Made by a program: the position numbers and the translations under genes
Part shown: one piece after another, positions 51,828 to 61,600 of the stretch
Layout of the letters: every line of letters starts with the position of its first letter
Numbering within the stretch: the stretch's first letter is position 1
The notes under the pieces: model-generated
The model's database searches: none
What the model saw: the letters and a program-made list of their open reading frames with translations, nothing else
What the model was told of the DNA's origin: nothing
NCBI GenBank assembly: GCA_030068145.1
Contig: JAPJBO010000021.1
Location: forward strand, 124,001-188,000
Source of the DNA: Diplonema papillatum
Lineage: Eukaryota > Euglenozoa > Diplonemea > Diplonemida > Diplonemidae
DNA: 64,000 nucleotides
Reading direction: 5' to 3'

Positions 51828-52132
51828 CATGCGGGTAAGCGGGGTTTGCGGGTTAGGGTATGCGGGTTTGCGGGTTAGGGTATGCGGGTTTGCGGGTTAG
51901 GGTATGCGGGTTTGCGGGTTGCGGGTTGCGGGTTTGCGGGTTAGGGTATGCGGGTTTGCGGGTTCGGGTATGCGGGTTTGCGAGTTAGGGTATGCGGGTT
52001 CGGGTATGCGGGTTTGCGGGGTTTGCGGGTTAGGGTTTGCGGGGTTAGGGTACGCGGGTTGCGGGTTCGGGTTTGCGGGTTTGGGTATGCGGGTTTGCGG
52101 GTTCGGGTATGCGGGGGGGGGTTCGGGTATGC
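51828..52132. repeat. Interstitial telomere-like tract with TTAGGG units
   Basis: GGGTTAGGGTATGCGGGTTT and close variants repeat about 10 times. GGGTTAGGG occurs several times, interleaved with GCGGGTTT. Sits directly after the core, as in element I. Confidence 0.85.
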
Positions 52133-52202
52133 GTACCTCACACAAAAATTGTAAAAAGCACACACAAATGGTGAAAATCTGGAAAATTTGGCAAACCCCA
52201 AG

Positions 52203-52345
52203 TTTTCAGTTTCCGGAACAAATTTTCACTTCCCGGAATAAATTTTCACTTCCCGGAACAAATTTTCACTTCCCGGAATAAATTTTCACTTCCCGGAACA
52301 AATTCGTCGGAAAAAAAGCCTGAAAAAAAGCTCACCCAGGAATAA
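52203..52345. repeat. C-tract array, word B, second block
   Basis: Five clean units of CGGAACAAATTTTCACTTCC with AATAAA variants, ending CCCAGGAATAAATTAGC. Confidence 0.8.
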
Positions 52346-52414
52346 ATTAGCTCGACCCGGGGGGGGGGCGCAAGGGGCTCTGTTGGTGTTCTGCCTAGGT
52401 CCTTCAACAACAGA

Positions 52415-52860
52415 CAGGCAGAGAGAGAGTTAAAGAAGAGCACCTATTCGGTGTCGGAAAGTTGTTGGAATGAGATCAGGCAAACCTTGTGCGTTGGTTT
52501 TGTTTAGCCGATCTAACTCACGCCACATCTTCGCTTTCACTTCATTACCCCTGTGACAAGCCCGTACCTCTCCGCCGCGAGGTCGAACTTTACCCTGGCG
52601 CCGCCGGCCGCGAGCAGGCAGAGCCCCGCCGCGCAAAGGATGGGCGCGGCGCGTGGCGTCGCCCCCTGCTCCGTCCTTCGGTGTGCCCATTGCTTGTTTT
52701 CCTGGGCGGGTTTTGTTCGTTTTCTGCCCAGGCAGAAAGAGAGAGAGAGAGTTAAAATAGAGCACCTATTTGGTATCGGAAAGTAGATCAGGCAAACCTT
52801 GTGCGTTAGCTTCGTTCAACCGATCATACACATCTTCACTTTCACTTCACTTCATTACTG
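52415..52860 (+). mobile_element. Twin retroelement leaders flanking a chimeric fragment
   Basis: Two direct copies of the RT1-type leader (GA run, GAGCACCTATT, GATCAGGCAAACCTTGTGCG, TTCACTTCATTAC) at 52415-52560 and 52735-52860 flank a minus-strand coding chimera. The right copy ends at TTACTGGGGGGGGGT, the terminus word of element I, and a 28-bp perfect palindrome centred on GGTACC (52870-52897). Confidence 0.6.
52563..52715 (-). pseudogene. Chimeric fragment: channel-gene leader joined to RT1 sequence
   Basis: Minus strand 52715-52610 repeats the 5' end of the gene at 54388-54505 (GATGGGCACACCG, GGACGGAGCAGGGGGCGAC, then the codons for APILCAAGLCLLAAG), but lacks the main ATG. It runs straight into TTCGACCTCGCGGCGGAGAG, which resembles the RT1 coding sequence for EFDLAAKRY. 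Two unrelated sources are joined within about 150 bp. Confidence 0.55.
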
Positions 52861-53383
52861 GGGGGGGGTCGAATACAAGAGGTACCTCTTGTATTCGGCG
52901 TGCCGATCCTGCAATTTTCCCGCAAAAGAAATGGAAAAAAGTACCGCAAACCCGGAAACCGCGGGAACTCCCTTCTTCTTGAAAGACACACGTAATTTGT
53001 GGTCCCCGGGTCTATTTTCCACGGTTCTCTTCATCGGAGCTGAACGTGAGCACAAATTCGCCGAAAAAGGTCTGCAACATGGGCCAGCAAAGAAATATCA
53101 CCAACCAGTGCGTCGATTCCCGTCCTTCCCGATGAAAACCTGTGGTTTCCATGCCTGCTGATCAGCCCGTGAAGGTCGCACTCTTGCGCCGCGCTTTTAG
53201 AGTCCGGGTCCCGGCAGTTTGGCGACACATTCTGCGGGCGTTTTAGGAGCCCACACCGGTGTGGATCAAACTCTCCTGACGACAATTACACTGGACGAAC
53301 GCAGGTAATGACGAATATCCTCGAGGCTGTCGTAATTTCTCTTCTCCAAAAATATTAAAATACATAGAGTCAAAAGGGCACCC

Positions 53384-53462
53384 CCCCGAAAACACGGCGC
53401 AGATGGGACCAGTGCGGTGTTGAGCACATACCCATTCCAAGCACGTTCTTGCAATCCCCCCA
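53384..53462 (-). mobile_element. Repeat family R165, copy 4 (partial)
   Basis: Runs from GAAAACACGGCGCAGATGGG to CCAAGCACGTTCTTGCAATC. A short protein-like minus-strand frame (MVEVPKGKECEEVILRAEG, about 53550-53465) abuts it; no family recognised. Confidence 0.65.
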
Positions 53463-53774
53463 TTCCAGTAGGGTACTTCGCGTAACGCGACTTGCTGCCC
53501 TCAGCACGCAGAATTACTTCCTCGCACTCTTTTCCTTTTGGTACTTCAACCATTGGTGCTGCACATGGCAACCCCATGTTCACTGTGCTCTGCGGAGTTT
53601 ACTTCGCAGATTGCCACCGTAAAAAGAAGACAAGTCAGTGCTGCCTAGCGAGTCGCAGTCACAATCAGGGCGAGTGCCCTGAGTTTTTTAACTGATTGCT
53701 CAGACACGGTTGTAGGGGCCTTCTCCCCGTGACGGATTCGCCTGTGCTCTAGTAGCACGGGTGGTCCTGGCTGT

Positions 53775-53962
53775 GACGAGCTACGAACAGCCGCCTGACA
53801 AACCAGACTCAAACCGCAGTCCTGTCTGCAGACACTCAGGTTCCACGCTGATGATGGTCCGCCTTATATGTCCGTGGCTTAGAGGACCGAAACACGGCGC
53901 AGACGGGACCAGTGCGGTGTTGAGCACATACCCATTCCAAGCACGTTCTTGCAACCCCCCCC
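53775..53962 (-). mobile_element. Repeat family R165, copy 5 (longest)
   Basis: Complete from GAACAGCCGCCTGACAA to GTTCTTGCAACCCCCC. Copy 3 of the same family is at 51308-51388 (-). Confidence 0.7.
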
Positions 53963-54119
53963 CCCAGGAAATCCGCTTTCCCAAAGGGAACACCTGTGGA
54001 AGTAGCAATGAGGACTTGGACCGGTACGGGCTACATGGCAACTCCTGCTCAACATGTAGAACGTGGGGAGCCCTTGGTCACATTCATTACGGGTGTGGTC
54101 GTGGTGACGGTCGCAATAG

Positions 54120-54387
54120 TCGCTCTGCTAGCCATACAGAGAGATAGAGAGAAAAAGAGCGCCAGAGAGAAAAGAAAAGATAACGTTATGGAAAAGAAGG
54201 GTTACGCGAACCCCCGAAAAAAAAATAATAAACCCCCAAAAAGGGTTTTTTTTAAAAATAAAAATTTTATTTTTTAAAAAAAAAAAAAAAACACAAACCG
54301 ACGGAGGCCCCAAAACCTTTTCCAACCTTTCCAATTCCCTCCAAGCTAGACCATTATACAACGACCCCCCCCCCCAGGAAAAAAGCG
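54120..54387. other. Low-complexity A-rich stretch and C-run before the channel-like gene
   Basis: GAGA-type repeats, then long A-runs (54220-54295) and a run of 13 or more C at 54366. No gene; this is the immediate 5' flank of the next gene. Confidence 0.6.
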
Positions 54388-54402
54388 ATGGGCACACCGT
54401 GA
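54388..54402 (+). promoter_or_regulatory. Four-codon upstream ORF
   Basis: ATG GGC ACA CCG TGA lies 28 bases before the main ATG at 54430. If transcribed in this form it could lower translation of the main frame. The ATG is kept in the fossil copy on the minus strand near 52690, though there the stop is lost. Confidence 0.4.
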
Positions 54403-54429
54403 GGGACGGAGCAGGGGGCGACGGGCGGC

Positions 54430-55982
54430 ATGCCGCCGCTGCTGCGCGCCGCGCCCATTCTTTGCGCGGCGGGGCTCTGCCTGCTCGCGGCCGGCGCGCC
54501 GCTTGCGGACCCGCGGTCGGACGGAGACCCGGCGGCGGCGATGCACTTCTGGGACGCTCGGTGCAACCCCTTGGCCTACCGCGACTGGGCGTACTTGAAC
54601 CAGGGCAAGGGCGAGCTCCAGGACGTCCCGTTCGAGGACCTGACCGGCGCCGCGTACCGCGCCCCTCCCCAGCCCAGGGCCGACGCGCTGAACTCCATCA
54701 TGACCCGGGTGCTCGCCGCCGCGCCGTTTGGCGCCGCGTGGCTCGCGAACGACGGCGACCTGTGGGTCACGACCTTCGAAGACTTCCACCACCTCTTCTG
54801 GGACGCGAACATCCTTCGCGGAGAGTATGGCGACGCTTGGTACAAGTTCGCGACGTTCGAAGAGTGGAGTTTTTACAAGCGCACCAGAATCGAGTACACG
54901 GTGCCATACCGGCACAACCTGGTCGAAGCTGCCGACTTGTCGGCGGGTGAGAACATGTTGGTGTATACGCACAGGCTGGGCGCCAACGGGACCTCTGAGT
55001 GCGTTGCTCGGACGCTGGAAGTGTTCGACATCGAGAACAAAGCGAAGGTTCACTTGGACCTGACGCCGTCGCAGGGGTCGTGCGCCGGCGGCGCGGCGGA
55101 GCCGTCGGTGTACTTCCTCGCGCCGCACGTCAGCGGCGACTGGCTGCTCGCGACCGAGTGGGACGCGGCCGCACGGCGGGGGCGCCTGCATCTGTTCGAC
55201 CTGCGGACCGGTGCGAAGCAGCTCGTGGCTCACGCCAGCCAGGTCGCCGTGCATGCCCGCGTCTGGAACACGACGGACTCGGCGTTCGTCAAGCACGACG
55301 ACGGCGGCGACGACGGCGGCGACGCCGCCGACGCCATTGTCGCGTTCCTGCGCTACGACGACCCACGCTTCGCGGGCGACCAACCAGCCGACCCCGATCT
55401 AATCCCCACCCTGGCTTCGGTTGGGGACAGCTTCGACCTGGTCCTAAGCGACGCCGCAGTGCGGCTCGCGTCGATCGTGTTCGTGTACCTCCCGAGCCGG
55501 CGGGAGGTCGCGGTGCCTCCGGAGGAATGGCGGGCGAAGATCCGCCCGTTCGAGACGATCACCGGGCTCGCCGGCGGCGGGCTGTGGCTCTTCGTCGGCG
55601 TGCGCGGCGCCGGCGGCTCGTCCTTCGCGGTCGTCGCGATCAAGGCCACCGACCCGGCCGAGTTCTTCGTCATCCCGGAGTCGATCTCTCCCTCCCCCAT
55701 CCACCTCGTCTCGGCGTTCTCACAGGGCTGCATCGTCACCGTCGCATCCGGCTCCCTCCCGCCGGTCTACTGGATCATCCGGGTATACACCGACCACCGC
55801 GGCGTCTCCCGGACGCTGGTCTGCAAGGCGTTCAGCTCGAGCATCGATGACCTTATCGGAAGCGTCGCCTTCCTCTACGACGTGTGCGTGTACCAAAAGA
55901 AGCAGAGCGGAGCCGACCCCGTCGGAATGTTCTTCGCAGACTTCGACAAGGACAACGACCGCTACTGGGACAAGGTCGACAG
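54430..55982 (+). CDS. Channel-like gene, exon 1: secreted ectodomain and start of TSP3-type calcium repeats
   Basis: The ATG at 54430 opens a signal peptide (LRAAPILCAAGLCLLAAGAP). The following ~470 residues are extracellular, rich in short beta-like strands (DLWVTTFEDF, DWLLATEWD, GRLHLFDLRTG, GLWLFVGVRG), which suggests but does not prove a beta-propeller. An acidic loop has DDGGDDGGDAAD near residue 295. From D504 the chain reads DFDKDNDRYWDKVD, a thrombospondin type 3-like calcium-binding repeat that continues in exon 2. The donor is AG|GTATGC at 55983; reading on into the intron soon gives proline runs and a stop. A degenerate copy of the 5' end lies inverted at 52563-52715. Confidence 0.75.
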
Positions 55983-56209
55983 GTATGCGCCTTTGCCTCC
56001 CCAGCGAGGGGTGGGGATTGAGCGGTTCTCTTTTCCGGGGCGCCCGGTACCCCCCCCCCCCCGAAAACCAGCAGAATACTCAAAAAATAGCGGGCCGGAA
56101 AACCTCTTCCACCGCTGTTTTTCCACGACCCAATCCTCCTGGCCTGTTTCTGGGAGGATTTCTGTGAAGTCTTTGGGCTGAAAAACTTCGAGAATACCCC
56201 CGGATTCTA

Positions 56210-56563
56210 CTTGTCACGTTTTTTTTTCACCTGCCGTGGTGCCCCCCTACCCACGGTTCACTTGTCTCCCCGGGTAGGGGGGTCCTCCCCTCCTGGAAGC
56301 TCTAGAGCTCCAGGAGGACGGAAGGATCACCTCTCCTGTTGGTAATATGATGGTCAACCACGCATGAAATGAAAATCAAAGACTGGCAAATGAAAGAGAC
56401 TGGTATTCATGAGGCAAGAACGCTAATCACTAGAGTGAGTCAATCACACACATTCTGAATCGGAGCAGCACTCCGCTCTAGTGACATAGCTATCTAATCT
56501 GGCATGACCTCGCCTCGATAATCGCAAATGGCGGTACCACGGCAGGTGAAAAAACGTGACAAG
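56210..56563. mobile_element. 354-bp MITE with about 30-bp terminal inverted repeats
   Basis: CTTGTCACGTTTTTTTTTCA at the left faces TGAAAAAACGTGACAAG at the right; both continue with CCTGCCGTGGT / ACCACGGCAGG. The interior has a palindrome around GGAGCTCTAGAGCTTCC (plus strand AAGCTCTAGAGCTCC) and no gene. It lies in the intron between exons 1 and 2. Confidence 0.8.
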
Positions 56564-57753
56564 TGAACCGTGGGTCCTTGAAAGTGTGCTTGGGCTGGCA
56601 GGACTTGACTAGTGCGTCGGCCAGCCGCCGGGGAGCAGCCCCCGGGGCAGATGGTTCGTTTTCCGTACTATGTACAAAAGAAGACGGCGAACCTCAGGCG
56701 TTGCAAATCAAGAGCCCTACTTTGGCGAATTCACACACCCCATCCTTGATTCCTCTGCTATACACGTATGCACTGCGTAGTGGAACACACAGCAATTGTT
56801 TATTCCTTTGTCACTAACTGCGGCCTGCTGATGGTTTGTTATCAAGCAAGTAGAACAATTCGCTGTGCCAATTCCCTCAGTAAACTGCAATAGCACTACA
56901 CAGCAGGGATGGATATGCTGTTGATGCTCTGCAGAGCGGTGTGTGGTATCTACCACCTCCTCTGCTAGTGCTCTACACAGCAGTACCACCTAGCAGTACT
57001 GCATGTAGGTACGTACGTCGTACTCCTATGCCTACGTACTGTGTATGCCCATGGTACACGCTACGTCCTTGGTCGTGCGGTTGCGCTGAAATCACCCTGA
57101 AGAAGGCCGCAGGCAGCTCTTCAGTCAGGAGCTGCCAGAAGGCCCAAGTCCAGCTCTTCGAGTCACATTGTACCGAGCAAAGGCGGCGTCGGGAACAAGT
57201 CGACAAAACCCGACTATGAAAAAGGCAGCCCCCTCCGCAAAAAAGAGAAACAGTCTGGAAGGAACCGCAGAAGAAAAAGAAAGAAAGAAAGAAGAAGAAA
57301 AACCGGACATCTCCGAAACTCGGAGGATCCAACAGATCTTATGCAAAGAAAGAACCCTGCTCAGAATACCGAAAACGAACCTTAGAGTACGATGTCCCAT
57401 CACCTTCTCAGGGGTAGACGTGCAGCCCCTGACAAGAATCATCGAGTCGGCCAGTAGCGCCTGGCAGAAAACAAACAGTGTCGTCGAACCTCTTCGCCAT
57501 GGTATCGCACTCGTTGCCGAGATTTTTAGTACTAACAATCTTGCGGGTTGCCCTTCAATGTATAGTGCAGGCCAAAAAGACGTAGGCAGCGTGTTTGGTG
57601 GTTGATCAGAATTCCTTACCTGAATATACACAGGGTAAATACAAGTGGGAAAACGATCACCCGGCCCACACAAACAAAACGAAGCGCCTGTCTTTTTTTG
57701 CCTCTTCTCACTTGCCCTTATTGTGCCCCGCATTGAGCTGCCCTACGCTGCAG
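56564..57753. other. Rest of intron 1 of the channel-like gene
   Basis: Contains TACGTA-rich sequence near 57010-57040 also found near 40955, an A/G-rich tract at 57270-57300, and a 145-codon frame at 57168-57605 with no recognised domain. The acceptor is CCTACGCTGCAG at 57753. Confidence 0.5.
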
Positions 57754-58350
57754 GTTCCCGCTGCGGAGCAACTTCGTCAACGACACCGACAACGACGGCA
57801 TAGGAGACGCAGCGGACATTGTGCCGGCCCACGGCTCGTGCACCGAAAAGCTGGAGTTTCACCCGAACACCTGCACGAACGACTTGGTGGTGCTCTACTC
57901 CGTGTGGGGCGGGTTTACCGCGGTGCTCTTTATCAGCGTGATGCTGTTCGGCAGGTACTGGAAGCGGAACAGGGAAAGACTCTACACGAAGAAGAAGGCG
58001 ACGTCCGACGAGTGGGTCAACCGGCAGTGGCGCGAAACGACACGGCACGACCTCACGGAGGAGGAGCTGTTCGAGTTGATGGCGGAGCTGGACGACCGGA
58101 TACAGAAGGCGCGTGGCCTGGGGGCGGAGATGGTTGCGCAGAGCATCCTGTTCGCGCTGACGATCCTCTCGGTCGGGCTCTGGGTGGCGAGCATGTGGAG
58201 CCGCCGCGGCCTCTCGCAGAGGGTCGAGCAGATCGTCGCCTGGATCGACCTCTTCACGACGACCACGTTCTTCCTGGACCTTCTCTATCGCTGGGTCTAC
58301 AGAGACGACGGAGAGTACACGGGCTTCCGCGACTACTGCTTGAAAAACTG
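57754..58350 (+). CDS. Channel-like gene, exon 2: TSP3 repeat and Slo-like S0-S1-S2 membrane region
   Basis: Joined to exon 1 through a split Arg codon, the chain reads FPLRSNFVNDTDNDGIGDAA, the standard continuation of a TSP3-type repeat, which supports the intron. A Cys-containing loop leads to a first span at about 562-587 (VLYSVWGGFTAVLFISVMLF), a charged ~60-residue cytosolic linker (WRETTRHDLTEEELFELMAE), a second span at 649-668 (ILFALTILSVGLWVASMW), and a third at 678-702 (WIDLFTTTTFFLDLLYRWVY) followed by CLKNW. An outside N-terminus, lone first span, long linker, then two close spans with F-F-L-x-x-L-x-x-R is the layout of Slo (BK) channels from S0 to S2. The pore and RCK domains would lie in later exons outside the window. 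The donor is either 58351 (GTGTGT) or 58375 (GTAAGC, repeat-derived). Confidence 0.65.
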
Positions 58351-58392
58351 GTGTGTCTTCTTTTTCATTTGCTGCGTAAGCGTTCAACAAAA

Positions 58393-58476
58393 AATAGGTG
58401 TTTAATTCAGCTAATCCCGAGCAAAGCCCCGGCAGGAGCGCGGATCTCCACCAAACCGGATCAGTCATTTGTTTCT
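58393..58476. repeat. 84-bp direct repeat, left copy
   Basis: AATAGGTGTTTAATTCAGCT ... CAGTCATTTGTTTCT, identical to 63699-63782. The two copies flank 5.2 kb containing a satellite and a decayed retroelement, so they may be its terminal or split direct repeats. The left copy follows an R200 fragment. Confidence 0.8.
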
Positions 58477-58689
58477 GGTCTACTGTTTGGCTGGAGAGCG
58501 CCCTGCCACTGCTCGCCGGGACTGAATACCGAGTAGCAGAGCATGCGTGGGGGCATGCCAGGCTGATGCCTGAGGTACGAGCCGCGGTCCACCTGAGGGG
58601 GGCCGTCGCGCGCCGAGAGACGGTCGATCGGCTGGATCCAGCTGAGATTCATCCCGCCTAGTACTCGAAGTGCCATGCGGAGATCTGTC

Positions 58690-61600
58690 TGGCGCCTGAC
58701 GAGCGCCAGGCCGAAGACGGCCAGGCTCGCTTCGGTTGAGATCCGCCGTGCCGCGTGCATGGCGTGAAGCTCGCCTGGTTGAGATCCGTCTACCCTGATC
58801 ACCGACGTGTAGGCTCGCTTTGGTTGAGATCCGCCGTGCAGCGTGCACGGCGTGAAGCTCGCCTGGTTGAGATCCGTCTACCCTGATCACCGACGTGTAG
58901 GCTCGCTTTGGTTGAGATCCGCCGTGCCGCGTGCACGGCGTGAAGCTCGCCTGGTTGAGATCCGTCCGGCCTGGTCACTGACGTGTAGGCTCCCTGTGGT
59001 TGAGATCCGCCGTGCCGCGTGCACGGCGTGAAGCTCGCCTGGTTGAGATCCGTCTACCCTGATCACCGACGTGTAGGCTCGCTTTGGTTGAGATCCGCCG
59101 TGCAGCGTGCACGGCGTGAAGCTCGCCTGGTTGAGATCCGTCCGGCCTGGTCACTGACGTGTAGGCTCCCTGTGGTTGAGATCCGCCGTGCCGCGTGCAC
59201 GGCGTGAAGCTCGCCTGGTTGAGATCCGTCTACCCTGATCACCGACGTGTAGGCTCGCTTTGGTTGAGATCCGCCGTGCAGCGTGCACGGCGTGAAGCTC
59301 GCCTGGTTGAGATCCGTTCCTGGTCACTGACGTGCAGGCTCCCTGTGGTTGAGATCCGCCGTGCCGCGTGCACGGCGTGAAGCTCGCCTGGTTGAGATCC
59401 GTCTACCCTGATCACCGACGTGTAGGCTCGCTTTGGTTGAGATCCGCCGTGCAGCGTGCACGGCGTGAAGCTCGCCTGGTTGAGATCCGTCTACCCTGAT
59501 CACCGACGTGTAGGCTCGCTGTGGTTGAGATCCGCCGTGCCGCGTGCACGGCGTGAAGCTCGCCTGGTTGAGATCCGTCCGGCCTGGTCACTGACGTGTA
59601 GGCTCCCTGTGGTTGAGATCCGCCGTGCCGCGTGCACGGCGTGAAGCTCGCCTGGTTGAGATCCGTCTACCCTGATCACCGACGTGTAGGCTCGCTTTGG
59701 TTGAGATCCGCCGGGCAGCGTGCACGGCGTGAAGCTCGCCTGGTTGAGATCCGTCCGGCCTGGTCACTGACGTGTAGGCTCCCTGTGGTTGAGATCCGCC
59801 GTGCCGCGTGCACGGCGTGAAGCTCGCCTGGTTGAGATCCGTCTACCCTGATCACCGACGTGTAGGCTCGCTTTGGTTGAGATCCGCCGTGCAGCGTGCA
59901 CGGCGTGAAGCTCGCCTGGTTGAGATCCGTTCCTGGTCACTGACGTGCAGGCTCCCTGTGGTTGAGATCCGCCGTGCCGCGTGCACGGCGTGAAGCTCGC
60001 CTGGTTGAGATCCGTCTACCCTGATCACCGACGTGTAGGCTCGCTTTGGTTGAGATCCGCCGTGCAGCGTGCACGGCGTGAAGCTCGCCTGGTTGAGATC
60101 CGTTCCTGGTCACTGACGTGCAGGCTCCCTGTGGTTGAGATCCGCCGTGCCGCGTGCACGGCGTGAAGCTCGCCTGGTTGAGATCCGTCTACCCTGATCA
60201 CCGACGTGTAGGCTCGCTTTGGTTGAGATCCGCCGTGCAGCGTGCACGGCGTGAAGCTCGCCTGGTTGAGATCCGTTCCTGGTCACTGACGTGCAGGCTC
60301 CCTGTGGTTGAGATCCGCCGTGCCGCGTGCACGGCGTGAAGCTCGCCTGGTTGAGATCCGTCTACCCTGATCACCGACGTGTAGGCTCGCTTTGGTTGAG
60401 ATCCGCCGTGCAGCGTGCACGGCGTGAAGCTCGCCTGGTTGAGATCCGTTCCTGGTCACTGACGTGCAGGCTCCCTGTGGTTGAGATCCGCCGTGCCGCG
60501 TGCACGGCGTGAAGCTCGCCTCGTCTACCCTGATCACCGACGTGTAGGCTACCTGTGGTTGAGATCCGCGATGCCCGTAGACGGCGTGAAGCGCCTGGCT
60601 GAGATCCGTCTAGCCTGATCACCGACGTCTAGACACGCTTCTGCTGAGAGCCACCGTGCCGCGTGCGCGGCGAAGCTCGCCTTGCTGAAATCTGTCTGGC
60701 CTGAGTGAGCACTGGCGTGTATGCTCGCTTCTGCCGCGGTCTGCCGTGCCACGCGCACAGCGTGCATGCTCGCTTTGCTGGGATCCGTCAGGCGCCTGTC
60801 GAGCGCATGGTCGTTGACGTGTAGGGTCGCTGCGGCTAAGATCCGCCGTGCCCCGTGCACGGCGTGAAACTCGCCTGGTTGAGATCCATCTGGCCTGGTC
60901 ACTGACGTGTAGACTCGCGGCTAAGATCCGCCGTGCCCTGTGCACGGCGTGAAACTCGCCTGGTTGAGATCCATCTGGCCTGGTCACTGACGTGCAGGCT
61001 CGCTTTGGCTGAGATCCGCGATGCCCGTGCACGGCGTGAAGCGCCTGGTTAAGATCCGTCTAGCCTGATCCCTGACGTCTAGACACGTTTCTGCTGAGAT
61101 CCGCCGTGCCGCGTGCACGGCATGAAGCTCGCCTTGCTGAAATCTGCCTGGCCTGAGCACTGACGTGTAGGCTCGCTTCTGCTGCGGTCAACAGCGTGCA
61201 TGCTCGCTTGGCTGGGATCCGTCATGTGCCTGTCGAGCGCATGGTCGTTGACGTGTAGGCTCGCTGTGCCTCGTGCACGGCGTGAAGTTTGCCTGGTTGA
61301 GATCCATCTGGTCTGGTCACTGACGTGCAGGCTCCTTGGCTGAGATCCGCCGTGTCGCGTGCACGGCATGAAGCTCTCCTGGCTGAGATGAGTTGGCCTG
61401 ACGGCTGACGTGTAGGCTCGCTTCTGCTGCGGTCTGCCGTGCCACGCGCGCAGCGTGCATGCTCGCCGTACCGGGGGTCCGTCGGGCGCCTGTCGAGCGC
61501 ATGGTCGTTGACGTGTAGGCTCGCTGCGGTTGAAGATCCGCCATGCCGCGTGCATGGCGTGAAGCTCGCCTGGATGAGTCCATCTGGCCTGGTAACTGAC

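Larger units (their letters stand above)
50845..52345. mobile_element. Composite array element II
   Basis: Same order as element I but with a different array word: array B, core, G-rich tract, array B. The outermost left units (50845-50905) are inverted relative to the rest. A fragment of repeat R165 (51308-51388) sits between the first array and the core. No transposase is present. Confidence 0.6.

Noticed and set aside
56310..56350. 18S rRNA 3' end (GGAAGGATCA)
   Set aside because: Only the ten-base word matches; it sits inside a MITE and no other rRNA sequence is present.
57168..57605. 145-codon frame in intron 1 of the channel-like gene
   Set aside because: Plausible composition in part, but no start context, no domain and an intronic position; left as unassigned.
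58843..60512. Series of 61-62 codon frames starting MHGVKLAWLRSVYPDH
   Set aside because: They recur once per 173-176-bp satellite dimer, which is not a multiple of three; they are not genes.
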